A stretch of 64,000 nucleotides of DNA, taken from positions 62,001 through 126,000 of the forward strand of contig NZ_SRII01000001.1 of NCBI RefSeq assembly GCF_004684095.1. The letters are read 5' to 3'. Under the pieces are notes generated by a model. That model was not told the origin of the DNA and ran no database searches. It saw only the letters and a program-made list of their open reading frames with translations. The position numbers and the translations under genes are program-made. Source of the DNA: Hymenobacter sp. UV11. Its GTDB lineage: Bacteria > Bacteroidota > Bacteroidia > Cytophagales > Hymenobacteraceae. Positions 34,949 to 42,970 of this stretch are shown here, piece after piece; the first letter of the stretch is position 1; every line of letters starts with the position of its first letter.

Positions 34949-35407
34949 TCAGCGCAGCTTTAGCAAGATGTTTTGCGACATATTCTTGAGTGCTTCGTTT
35001 GGCTCGCGCAGGTTTAGCTGGCGCACTTGCTCTTTCAGGCTGGTAATGTTGCCGACGTCGACCGATTTGAGGGCCAGCTTACGTACGCCCACGTCCTGGT
35101 CGTCGAGCAGCTTGCCGAGCAGGCGCACGGCGGTAGCGCTGGTGGGCGCGTTGCGCAGGGCATGGGCCGCGGCCACGCGGTACACGGGGTCGGGGTGGGT
35201 AGCGGCAGCCTGTAGGCCGGTCATGGCGGCCTCACTGTGCATCAGGCCCAGGCAGCTGATGGCTTTGGTAGCTAGGCCGGGGTTAGGGTCTTGGCTGAGC
35301 TGGGTGAGCAGGGGAATATCGTCCGGGGTAAGCTGGCGGACAATGCTAGGGTAGTCGGGCTCATCGAGGTTGATGAGGCGGGCTAGTTCTTCGCGGGTAT
35401 GGGCCAT
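34949..35407 (-). CDS. HEAT-repeat protein, 152 residues
   Basis: A small all-helical protein with three to four HEAT-like repeats, the clearest being LTQLSQDPNPGLATKAISCLGLM, LQAAATHPDPVYRVAAAHALRN and LGKLLDDQDVGVRKLALKS. These are protein-protein interaction scaffolds; no catalytic residues are expected. There is no signal peptide. It lies directly downstream (22 bases) of the lectin-metalloprotease gene on the same strand and is likely co-transcribed with it, so it could bind or restrain that protein. This last point is inference. Confidence 0.75.
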   Translation of the reverse strand: MAHTREELARLINLDEPDYPSIVRQLTPDDIPLLTQLSQDPNPGLATKAISCLGLMHSEAAMTGLQAAATHPDPVYRVAAAHALRNAPTSATAVRLLGKLLDDQDVGVRKLALKSVDVGNITSLKEQVRQLNLREPNEALKNMSQNILLKLR

Positions 35408-35429
35408 GATGCACGGGGTAGGAAAAGGG

Positions 35430-36686
35430 TCAAACGGTGAACGGACTATTTATCATGGTCTGAATTTCGGCGGCAATCAGGTCTGGCGGCGGGTTGGTGA
35501 TATGGTCGGTGCCGAGGCCCGTCATCAGGCGGTTGTTGTCATTCACATGGTTGAGGCCCAGCACATGGCCTACCTCGTGCGCCATCGTGTACATGGAGCA
35601 GTAGGAGGCAATAACCGCCATCGGCCGATTGGCTGGGAAGGAAGCGCAGCCATTGAGCGAGCCGCTGGTGTACGACACCGACCGGCACAGGTACACCACC
35701 ACGTCGTTGGCCCCGGCGTTGGCCCGAAAGTTCGATAGGGCCTGCTGCTCGCCCGAGGCGTTGCCGCTCGTGCAGGAGCCGGTATCAATATCGTTAAGAG
35801 CCACTAGGGCCGGACTGGCGGCATTCAGCGTTTCCGTTGACCGCAGCACCACATTGACGCCCGCGTCGATGTAGATATTACGCATCGTGTTCACCATCTG
35901 CGCAACGGTGAAGCGGCTCGGATTGGTCAAAATCTTCACGTGCAGGTTTACCGTCTGCATAAAGGTGTTGGTAGACCACGCCGCGGTATTGTTGGTGCGG
36001 TAAATCACCCCGTTGCCATCGTCCTGCATTATGAAATGGGCACCGGAGTCATGAAAGGTATTGCTCGACCACAGCGCATTGCCGTCCACATCGTACAGCA
36101 CCAGGTTGCCGTCCGTTTGCATAATGCATACCTGCGTGGGCCGGCCGTTGGTGTTCGAGGCCCAGCGGGCCTGCTGGCCGCCGGTGCTCAGGTTTTTGTA
36201 CAGCACCAGGTTGCCGTCCGGCTGCATGATAAAGGTAAACTTGCCACTGGCCGAGCGAATACTCTGGCCGGGGTTCAGCACTTGGCCCGGCCGCATCGTG
36301 TCGCCGGTGGCGGTGGGGCCACCAGGCACGAATTTCTGCACCGTATTACTGGCCCAGATGGCCTTGTGCGCCGCGTTATAAATCACGGCATTGCCGTCGT
36401 CCTGCATCACCAGCGTGCTGCCGGCATCGTGGAAGGTATTGCTCGACCACAGCGGCTTGTGAGCGCTGTTATATAGCACCAGGTTGCCATCCGTTTGCAT
36501 AATGCACGTCTGGCCGGGCTTGCCGTTTGTGCCCGAGGCCCACAGCGCCTTCTGGCTGCCATTGGGGTAGCGCTTGTAGAGTACCAGATTACCGTCAGTC
36601 TGGTAAATGAAGACATACCGCCCGTTGAGCGACGTAATACTCTGGCCGGGTGCAAGCGAAGAGTTGGGTACTAGCTTGTCTGACAT
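35430..36686 (-). CDS. Lectin-metalloprotease fusion: two B-lectin domains plus a zinc metallopeptidase
   Basis: The 418-residue product has two bulb-lectin (monocot mannose-binding) domains, about residues 5-115 and 125-240, each with three QxDxNxVxY mannose-site motifs (QTDGNLVLY, QDDGNAVIY, QPDGNLVLY and relatives). A metzincin-type peptidase domain follows with HEVGHVLGLNH at 370-380, i.e. HExGHxxGxxH with three His ligands and the catalytic Glu371, and a likely Met-turn in NNRLMTG. Four or more cysteines in the protease part may be paired. I see no signal peptide from either possible start (ATG 36686 or an upstream codon at 36740), no type IX C-terminal domain and no membrane helix, so the export route is unclear. 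Upstream is the divergent murF-alr; downstream on the same strand is the HEAT gene. Confidence 0.88.
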   Translation of the reverse strand: MSDKLVPNSSLAPGQSITSLNGRYVFIYQTDGNLVLYKRYPNGSQKALWASGTNGKPGQTCIMQTDGNLVLYNSAHKPLWSSNTFHDAGSTLVMQDDGNAVIYNAAHKAIWASNTVQKFVPGGPTATGDTMRPGQVLNPGQSIRSASGKFTFIMQPDGNLVLYKNLSTGGQQARWASNTNGRPTQVCIMQTDGNLVLYDVDGNALWSSNTFHDSGAHFIMQDDGNGVIYRTNNTAAWSTNTFMQTVNLHVKILTNPSRFTVAQMVNTMRNIYIDAGVNVVLRSTETLNAASPALVALNDIDTGSCTSGNASGEQQALSNFRANAGANDVVVYLCRSVSYTSGSLNGCASFPANRPMAVIASYCSMYTMAHEVGHVLGLNHVNDNNRLMTGLGTDHITNPPPDLIAAEIQTMINSPFTV

Positions 36687-36893
36687 AGCTTTACGGAGAG
36701 GGTAAATGGTGCGCGCAAACCAATCAAATTGACCCTTCAAATGTCGTTATGCCGTCCAGCTACAGGCATCAGTACTGCCACTGAATTTTAAGGCAGCCGC
36801 GCCGTTGCTAGCCCAAAAGGCCCGCCCAACGGGCTGCCTCGCCAGCACTTGCTAGTGCTGCGAGCCCACACCTGCCAGGGGCTTATTCTTCCC

Positions 36894-36901
36894 GACCTTT
36901 G
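36894..36901 (+). promoter_or_regulatory. Near-consensus -7 element before murF-alr
   Basis: GACCTTTG differs from TAnnTTTG at the first base only. Its expected start (about 36905) lies five bases before the ATG at 36910, again a very short leader. Confidence 0.35.
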
Positions 36902-36909
36902 CGGGCGTT

Positions 36910-39543
36910 ATGTCTATCCTGTTCTCCCACCTGCCCGCCCTACTCAGCGGCACCCTGCTACTCGCGCCCGCTACCGATGCGGCCGTGGCCACGCTGCTGC
37001 TCGATAGCCGCCGCGTGGGCCTCACCGCAGGGGCCGTGTTCTTTGCCCTGCGCGGGCCTAACCACGATGGTCACCAGCACCTGGCCGCGCTGTATGCCCG
37101 GGGCGTGCGGCTGTTTGTAGTGGCCTACCCCCCTGCCAGTCTCGAAGCGTTCGCAGGTGCGGGTTTCGTGCAAGTGGCCGACACGCTGGTGGCGTTGCAG
37201 GCGTTGGCGGCGCAGCACCGGGTCACGTTTGGCGGGCCGGTGTGGGCCATCACGGGCTCCAATGGCAAGACCATCGTGAAGGAATGGCTGGCGCAATTGC
37301 TGGCTCCCGATGAGGATATCTGCCGCTCGCCCAAAAGCTACAACTCGCAGGTGGGCGTGCCGCTGAGCGTGTGGGAGCTAGCGCCCGGCCGCCACACGCT
37401 GGGCATCTTCGAAGCCGGCATTTCGGAGCGCGGCGAAATGGATAAGCTGGCCGACATCATCCGGCCCACGCACGGCATTTTTACTACCCTCGGCACGGCC
37501 CACGACGCGGGCTTTGCCTCAGAAAAAGAAAAGCTGGCCGAGAAGCTGCATCTCTTCGAGCGGCCCGGCTTCGAGCTGCTGGTGTACTGCGCCGACCAGC
37601 TGCTGGTGCACGCCGCCGTGCAGGCGCGCGGCCTGCCCGCCCTGGCCTGGACGCGCCACGACGCGCCCGGCGCGGCCCTGCGCTTCCGGCTCAAAGCCAC
37701 CACGGCCGGCACTACCACCGTGCGCGTGCGGCTGGGCGAAACGGCCGCCACCGCCCACTTCCCGGCCGAGCACCTGGCCGGCCGGGCGGCCTCGCGCTTT
37801 ACGCTGCCCTTCGCCGATGAGCCCTCGGTCGAGAATGCGCTGCACTGCCTGGCCGTGCTGCTGTGGCGTCAGCTCGACCCCGCCAAGTCCCTGGCCCCGG
37901 CCGAGATTCAGCGCCGGCTGCTGCGCCTGCACCCGGTGGCTATGCGCCTCGAAATGAAGGCCGGCCGCCACGGCTGCTATCTCCTCGACGACACCTACAA
38001 CAACGACCTCGCCGGCCTCTCGCTGGCCCTCGATGCCCTGAGCCGCCAGGCCCGGCCCGGCGGCCGCACGCTCATCCTCAGCGATGTGCTGGAGTCGGGC
38101 CTCAGCGGTGCCGAGCTGTATGCCCGCGTGGCGGCGCTGGTGCAGGCCCACGGCGTAACCCGGCTGATAGGGGTAGGGGAGGCGATTTCGCAGCATTGTC
38201 ATGCTGAGCTTGTCGAAGCATCTCGCTCGTATTACCCGAACGATGCGAACGAGATGCTTCGACAAGCTCAGCATGACGTTCAATTTTCTATTCAAACCTA
38301 CCCCTCCACCGAAGCCCTGCTGGCCGAGTTGCGGCCGGGCGATTTCCAAAACGAAACCATCTTGATAAAGGGCGCGCGGCGCTTTGGCTTCGAGCGCGTG
38401 GTGGCAGCGCTGCAGCAGCCGCAGCATGGCACGGTGCTCGAAGTAAACCTCGACGCGCTCACCCACAACCTCCAGTACTACCGCCAGCAGCTGCGGCCCG
38501 GCACCAAGCTTATGGTGATGGTGAAGGCCTTTGCCTACGGCAGCGGCTCCTACGAGGTGGCCAGCCTGCTGGAGTTTCAGCGGGCCGACTACCTGGCCGT
38601 GGCCTACGCCGACGAGGGCCAGCAGCTGCGCGACAACGGCATCAGCCTGCCCATCATGGTTTTAAATCCTGGCCCCGACAGTTTCGGCCAGCTGCGCCGC
38701 TACCGCCTGGAGCCCGAAATCTACTCCCTGGAACGCCTGCACGACTACCTGCAAGCCGCCCGCGAAGCCACCGCCGACGGGGTCGGCGCCCTACCCCCCC
38801 TGCACCTCAAGCTCGATACCGGCATGCGCCGCCTTGGCTTTTCAGAGGAAGAGCTACCCGAGCTGCTGGCGCTGCTGGCCGCCCACCGCGCCGCCCTGCC
38901 GGTGGCCGGCATCATGACGCACCTGGCCGCCGCCGACGACCCGGCCCACGACGATTTTACCCGGCAGCAACTGGCTACTTTTCGGCGCATGGCCGCCGCC
39001 ATCGAGGCCGTGCTGGGCTATCCGGCCAGTAAGCACGTGCTCAACTCGGCCGGCATCCGGCGCTTCCCCGAGGCGCAGCTCGATATGGTGCGCCTGGGTG
39101 TGGGCCTCTACGGCGTGGAGGCCGGCGCCGAAAATGCGCACAACCTACTGCCCGTGAGCACGCTGAAAACGACCATCTCCCAAGTAAAAACCCTACCCCC
39201 CGGCACCACCGTGGGCTACGGCCGCCGCGGCGTAGCCACTGCCCACGAGCGCCGGGTGGCTACGCTGGCCATTGGCTACGCCGACGGCTACGACCGGCGC
39301 TTTGGTAGCGGCGGGGGCGTTGTGCTGCTGCACGGCCGCCGCGCGCCGGTAGTTGGCTCGGTGTGCATGGATATGGTGATGGTGGACGTGACCGACGTGC
39401 CCGAGGCGCAGCCCGGCGATGTGGCCATTGTCTTTGGCGATGGGCTGAGTACCAGTGAACTGGCCCAACGCATCGGTACCATTCCGTACGAGCTGCTCAC
39501 CAACGTGAGCGAGCGCGTCAAGCGGGTATTCGTGAGCGAATAG
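36910..39543 (+). CDS. murF-alr: Bifunctional UDP-MurNAc-tripeptide:D-Ala-D-Ala ligase / alanine racemase (MurF-Alr fusion)
   Basis: The 877-residue cytoplasmic enzyme joins two steps of peptidoglycan precursor synthesis. The N-terminal MurF half (about 1-500) has the ATP loop ITGSNGKTIVKEW (GSNGKT at 116-121), the ligase core GIFEAGISERGEMDKLADIIRP and DDTYNNDLAGLSLALDAL, and ends with ILIKGARRFGFERV. The Alr half (about 505-877) has the PLP lysine Lys539 in MVMVKAFAYGSG, LKLDTGMRRLGF, and the C-terminal TVGYGRRG and CMDMVMVDVTD blocks. This fusion is typical of Bacteroidota. Odd: residues 430-456 are encoded by a palindromic repeat (38198-38277) inserted in frame in the MurF part, between the strand RLIGVGEAI and the block TYPSTEALL; the inserted peptide includes HAELVEAS and EMLRQAQHD. 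The insertion lies in an expected surface loop and leaves all motifs intact. Confidence 0.96.
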   Translation: MSILFSHLPALLSGTLLLAPATDAAVATLLLDSRRVGLTAGAVFFALRGPNHDGHQHLAALYARGVRLFVVAYPPASLEAFAGAGFVQVADTLVALQALAAQHRVTFGGPVWAITGSNGKTIVKEWLAQLLAPDEDICRSPKSYNSQVGVPLSVWELAPGRHTLGIFEAGISERGEMDKLADIIRPTHGIFTTLGTAHDAGFASEKEKLAEKLHLFERPGFELLVYCADQLLVHAAVQARGLPALAWTRHDAPGAALRFRLKATTAGTTTVRVRLGETAATAHFPAEHLAGRAASRFTLPFADEPSVENALHCLAVLLWRQLDPAKSLAPAEIQRRLLRLHPVAMRLEMKAGRHGCYLLDDTYNNDLAGLSLALDALSRQARPGGRTLILSDVLESGLSGAELYARVAALVQAHGVTRLIGVGEAISQHCHAELVEASRSYYPNDANEMLRQAQHDVQFSIQTYPSTEALLAELRPGDFQNETILIKGARRFGFERVVAALQQPQHGTVLEVNLDALTHNLQYYRQQLRPGTKLMVMVKAFAYGSGSYEVASLLEFQRADYLAVAYADEGQQLRDNGISLPIMVLNPGPDSFGQLRRYRLEPEIYSLERLHDYLQAAREATADGVGALPPLHLKLDTGMRRLGFSEEELPELLALLAAHRAALPVAGIMTHLAAADDPAHDDFTRQQLATFRRMAAAIEAVLGYPASKHVLNSAGIRRFPEAQLDMVRLGVGLYGVEAGAENAHNLLPVSTLKTTISQVKTLPPGTTVGYGRRGVATAHERRVATLAIGYADGYDRRFGSGGGVVLLHGRRAPVVGSVCMDMVMVDVTDVPEAQPGDVAIVFGDGLSTSELAQRIGTIPYELLTNVSERVKRVFVSE
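38198..38277. repeat. Palindromic element inside the murF-alr coding region
   Basis: Arms of at least 28 bases (38198-38225 and 38250-38277), GTCATGCTGAGCTTGTCGAA and complement, with an imperfect central part. It is the same family as 27763-27874 and 58580-58692. It keeps the reading frame and adds roughly 27 residues to the enzyme. Confidence 0.92.
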
Positions 39544-39621
39544 CTATTGGTCCTTTGTTTGCCTACCGCACACTTGCCCACTTTGGAGGGGGTAGGCGGG
39601 CGCAGTTGGCCGGCTCCCGAA

Positions 39622-39629
39622 TAAATTTG
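39622..39629 (+). promoter_or_regulatory. -7 promoter element before the alpha/beta hydrolase gene
   Basis: TAAATTTG matches TAnnTTTG. It would start transcription near 39633, about 48 bases before the ATG at 39681. Confidence 0.4.
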
Positions 39630-39680
39630 TACTGGTATTACTGCTTTCTGATTTAGCCAAGCAATTTATTACCCACTTAG

Positions 39681-41075
39681 ATGAGTACTGTTCGAACTAT
39701 TTTTTACGGGTTTTTAGTCCTATTAGTAACCTTTGCCTTGCCGGGCCACAGTGCTGGCCTCCTGGCCGATACGCCGCTCGACGGCTACTGGAAAGGCCCG
39801 CTGAAACTACCAGGCGGCCAGCTCGAAGTAATTTTTCGCCTAGTGAAACTCAGTAGTGGCGAATACTTCGCGACCCTCGACGTGCCCATGCAGAAGGTGA
39901 GCCGCCTAGCCGTGACCGTTACAACGCGCGCCGATACGGTCATATTCCTATCGGCCGAAGCCGACTGCCGCTTCACCGGTCGCCTGCTGCCCGACAAAAA
40001 GCAAATGCAAGGGACCTGGCAGCAGCCGGGCTTTAAGGCCCCCCTTACCCTGACATACAGCGCGCTGCCAACCGTTGCCGCCGGGGTCAAAACGCGCCTC
40101 ACGCCGCCCTACCGCGAAGAAAACGTGACGCTGGATAACCAGGTGGCCAACGCGCGCCTGGCAGGTATGCTCACCGTGCCCGCCGGGCCGGGGCCGTTTC
40201 CGGCGGTAGTGCTGCTCAGCGACGCGGGCTCGCAGGACCGCAACGGCACCGTAGGTGACTTTGGGCCAATGGGCTGGCTGGCTGATTACCTCACCCGGCG
40301 GGGGGTAGCGGTGCTGCGCTTCGACGACCGGGGCGTGGGGGAGTCGACCGGCGCGGCGGCCACCACCACGGCGTCGATAGTGAGTGATGCGCAGGCGGCC
40401 CTCAGTTTTCTGCGCGGCCGCCCCGAGCTCGACCAAAACCACATCGGCCTGATTGGCCACGGCGAGGGCGGCAACGTGGCTTTGCTGGCCGCCGCGCAGC
40501 TTCAGCCGCCCGCATTTGTGGTGGGCCTGGCGCCATATGGCCTGCCAGGCGCCGAAATTGCCCTGCACCGGCAGGAAGCCACGCTGGCCAGCCTGCGAAC
40601 TATGCCAGACCAGCTGGCCGCCGCTATCAAGCGCCAGCAGTCGATAATCGACGTGATTCGGCAAACGATTAACAACAGTCAGGCGCGGGTTATCGTGGCC
40701 AATATTCTGCGCAAAGACAACCCCGTACTCGACGAGGCAACTGTGCAGGCGCGGGCCACCGAAATGGTATCGACCAGCTACCGCTCCTTTTTATCGTTCG
40801 ACCCGTCGGCGGGTATTGTCCCCGTTACCTGCCCCGTGCTGCTGCTCTACGGTAGCGCCGACCAGACGCTTAATGTGGACGCCAACATGTCCGCGCTCAC
40901 AAAAGCCCTGAAGACCGACAAAGCTGTTACGACGCGCAAGCTGCCGGGGGTAAACCACCTGTTTCAGCCCGACCCCGAGCAGTGGCCCATCGTGAGCGGC
41001 CAGTCGCAGCCCAACTTTTCGCCGGCTGCCGAAGAGGCCATCCGGGCCTGGATAATGGCGCAGGTCGGCAAATGA
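39681..41075 (+). CDS. Exported alpha/beta-hydrolase family protein with altered nucleophile elbow
   Basis: The 464-residue product has a signal peptide (TIFYGFLVLLVTFALPGHSA), a beta-rich N-terminal domain (about 30-145), and an alpha/beta-hydrolase domain (about 160-460) of the kind found in secreted peptidase/thioesterase-like proteins. Usual landmarks are visible: VVLLSDAGSQDRNG (oxyanion region), VLRFDDRGVGESTG, LLLYGSADQTLN (acid residue) and LPGVNHLF (histidine). The nucleophile elbow, normally GHSEGG or similar, reads IGHGEGGNVA, so the expected Ser is Gly261. The frame is intact around it. Unless another residue takes over, hydrolysis by the usual Ser mechanism should be lost, leaving a binding or pseudo-enzyme role. 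It is followed by the OmpA gene 90 bases later. Confidence 0.82.
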   Translation: MSTVRTIFYGFLVLLVTFALPGHSAGLLADTPLDGYWKGPLKLPGGQLEVIFRLVKLSSGEYFATLDVPMQKVSRLAVTVTTRADTVIFLSAEADCRFTGRLLPDKKQMQGTWQQPGFKAPLTLTYSALPTVAAGVKTRLTPPYREENVTLDNQVANARLAGMLTVPAGPGPFPAVVLLSDAGSQDRNGTVGDFGPMGWLADYLTRRGVAVLRFDDRGVGESTGAAATTTASIVSDAQAALSFLRGRPELDQNHIGLIGHGEGGNVALLAAAQLQPPAFVVGLAPYGLPGAEIALHRQEATLASLRTMPDQLAAAIKRQQSIIDVIRQTINNSQARVIVANILRKDNPVLDEATVQARATEMVSTSYRSFLSFDPSAGIVPVTCPVLLLYGSADQTLNVDANMSALTKALKTDKAVTTRKLPGVNHLFQPDPEQWPIVSGQSQPNFSPAAEEAIRAWIMAQVGK

Positions 41076-41165
41076 TTGCTGGTTGTATGCCAACATCGCC
41101 GCCCGGCACACGTATGAAGACGCTCTTTCACGGCCGTTATCGGCCTTCACGCTCTTCCTACCCCC

Positions 41166-41819
41166 ATGACCAAAGTAACCTACCCGCTGCTCGCAGCCGT
41201 TTTGCTGCTTGCTAGCTGCAGCGACCTTAAAAAATCAGACGATAAAACTACCCTTGGCGACGCCACCGCCGACACTGCCGTAGTAGCCCGCACAGGGGCC
41301 ACCGTGGGCGATGCGGCTACCAGCGCCGCTAACTCGGTCGACAGCGCGGCTAGCAAAGTCGGAAGTGCCGTCGGCGACGCATTCGACGTAACCAAGGCCA
41401 AGCTGGCCGATGTGAAGCTGCCCGAGGTAAGCCTGTCGGGTGTGACAGTGCGCGGTAACGAAGACTACCAGGTATATGGGCTCGATGAGAAAGTGCTTTT
41501 CGATACCGATAAAGCCGTTATCAAGCCCAGCGCTGCCGAGGCGCTGAAGCAGATTAGCGCCTCTATCAATAAGCGCTACCCTGGTAAGGACGTGCGCGTG
41601 CTCGGTTTTGCCGACTCCCGCGGCGACAAGAGCTATAACCGCGACCTGAGCAAGCAGCGCGCCGAGGCCGTAAAAAGCTACCTCGTCACGACCGATAAAA
41701 TGGCCGCCGACCGCCTCAGCACCGAGGCTTTCGGTGAAAACCAGCCCGTAGCTACCAACGCTACCCCCAGCGGCCGCCAAGAAAACCGCCGCGTCGAAAT
41801 CGCCGTGCATCTCAAGTAG
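41166..41819 (+). CDS. OmpA-family peptidoglycan-binding lipoprotein
   Basis: The 217-residue product has a lipoprotein signal with lipobox LLASC (Cys about residue 18), an Ala/Ser/Asp-rich helical linker with repeated short helices (about 25-95), and a C-terminal OmpA domain (about 108-217). The domain shows KVLFDTDKAVIKPSAAEAL, VRVLGFADSRGDKSYNRDLSKQRAEAV and the closing GRQENRRVEIAV. It should tether the outer membrane to peptidoglycan through diaminopimelate; the usual Asp and Arg that bind it are in the GFADSRGD...QRA and NRRVE segments. Its stop codon (41817-41819) adjoins the left arm of a palindromic pair. Confidence 0.93.
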   Translation: MTKVTYPLLAAVLLLASCSDLKKSDDKTTLGDATADTAVVARTGATVGDAATSAANSVDSAASKVGSAVGDAFDVTKAKLADVKLPEVSLSGVTVRGNEDYQVYGLDEKVLFDTDKAVIKPSAAEALKQISASINKRYPGKDVRVLGFADSRGDKSYNRDLSKQRAEAVKSYLVTTDKMAADRLSTEAFGENQPVATNATPSGRQENRRVEIAVHLK

Positions 41820-42007
41820 ACCACTGATTAGCACGAATTTTAGCGGATTTCACGGATTTTGTGGACGGCGCTGGCGGCGCTCTACCATATCCGGTTAATA
41901 CTTAAATAGGTAAACCAAAAAAGGCCACCCGGTTGGGTGGCCTTTTCACGTTAGCGGGCATCCACAAAATCCGTGAAATCCGCTAAAATTCGTGCTAATC
42001 AGTGGTC
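41820..42007. repeat. Empty inverted pair of stop-codon-anchored arms with a terminator in between
   Basis: Arms 41820-41865 and 41962-42007 are complementary over about 46 bases (ACCACTGATTAGCACGAATT onward, ending GGATTTTGTGG). The left arm starts on the base after the OmpA TAG and the right arm on the base after the TAA of the convergent gene at 42008. They belong to the same superfamily as the arms around the GxxExxY gene (shared core GGATTTCACGGATTTTGTG) but a different subtype. Between them is only a terminator hairpin and about 50 bases of other sequence; no gene. Confidence 0.88.
41919..41946. terminator. Bidirectional intrinsic terminator
   Basis: AAAAGGCCACCC and GGGTGGCCTTTT pair around GGTT, with extra A residues on the left side. 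It lies between the palindromic arms and serves both the OmpA gene and the convergent gene at 42008. Confidence 0.85.
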
Positions 42008-42907
42008 TTATTTGTACGCATCTACCTCGGCCCGCATCATCGCATTGAAGCGTGAGCCATTGTTAGCAAGTGTTACCAGGTTCCAGCCCCGGCCGATGGC
42101 GTAGCTCCAGGTGCGGCTGTCTTTGAACTCGAACGTGGGGCGCAAAATCTGGCCGTACGGCGTGTAGTTGTCCATAAAGTTGGTGGTGTAAAACTTATCG
42201 CCGCTCACAATCCACTCCATCGCCACGTAGAATCCTTCTTCCGGGGCAATCAGGTTGTAGGGCGACAGGTCGACCGTAAACCACTCACCGCCGCGGGCCG
42301 CCGATACGATAACGCTCTCCGTGAGCATATCCTCGTTGGGAGCGTTGTAGTTGCCGTTAGCTTTGTAGATACGCACGCGGAAGGGCTCACGCGGAAAGCC
42401 ATTTTCGCCGATGTAGAACGATACCGAGCGGATAGCCCCGAGCTTCTTAGACTTCTCGTTCTTGCACATGAACGCGTACTGGCTGCCGGGCATCCCCTGA
42501 ATCATGCCCGCGCCCGGCGAGTTGGAGTGGGCACCCAGCGTCAGGGGGCGCACTTTGCTGGCTTCAATCTGCACGTTGGACAGGGCAATGGCCTGGCGGG
42601 GCAGTTGGAGAATAATCTCCTCCATGTTGGTGCCACGCTTCACAAACAGGGCCGTCCGCTTGTAGCCCAGCGCCATCACGATAACCGAGTCTTCGGTCAC
42701 TTTGGTGGGCATGGCCAGCTGAAAATACCCGTATTCATTGGTCAGAGCGCCGGTCTGTTCCTCTCGCAGGTTGATGGAGGCAAAAGGAATAGGGTCCTGC
42801 GTTTTTTCATCTACTACGCGGCCCGTAATGCGGCCCTCTTGCTGTGCCCAGCTAAGTGCGGGCCACAGGTTTGTGGCTAATAAAAGTATCAGTAAACGCT
42901 TAAGCAT
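42008..42907 (-). CDS. Exported carboxypeptidase-regulatory-like protein (paralog 1)
   Basis: The 299-residue product has a signal peptide (LLILLLATNLWPALSWA) followed by a CarboxypepD_reg-like beta-sandwich (about 22-115; ITGRVVDEKTQDPIPFASIN and VIVMALGYKRTAL). A C-terminal domain of about 170 residues (IGENGFPREPFRVRIYKANG, GFYVAMEWIVSGDKFY, ATP-free and beta-rich) has no named function that I can state. It closely resembles the protein at 43462 (same length class, same order of segments), so the two arose by duplication. Probably periplasmic or surface-located. A good promoter lies about 35 bases upstream. The stop codon adjoins a palindromic arm. Confidence 0.85.
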   Translation of the reverse strand: MLKRLLILLLATNLWPALSWAQQEGRITGRVVDEKTQDPIPFASINLREEQTGALTNEYGYFQLAMPTKVTEDSVIVMALGYKRTALFVKRGTNMEEIILQLPRQAIALSNVQIEASKVRPLTLGAHSNSPGAGMIQGMPGSQYAFMCKNEKSKKLGAIRSVSFYIGENGFPREPFRVRIYKANGNYNAPNEDMLTESVIVSAARGGEWFTVDLSPYNLIAPEEGFYVAMEWIVSGDKFYTTNFMDNYTPYGQILRPTFEFKDSRTWSYAIGRGWNLVTLANNGSRFNAMMRAEVDAYK

Positions 42908-42940
42908 AGAAAAGAGGAAAATGGATAAAACTCCGGTTTA

Positions 42941-42970
42941 CAAATTTAATCGCTAGCATGTATATGCAAA
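42941..42970 (-). promoter_or_regulatory. Promoter (TTTG, 18 bases, TAAATTTG) for the gene at 42907
   Basis: Read on the minus strand, TTTG (42970-42967) and TAAATTTG (42948-42941) fit both halves of the Bacteroidota consensus. The start would be near 42937, with a 30-base leader. This is one of the two best promoters in the window. Confidence 0.65.

Noticed and set aside
38198..38277. Frameshift or pseudogene in murF-alr caused by the palindrome
   Set aside because: The frame is continuous through the repeat and all downstream MurF and Alr motifs are intact.
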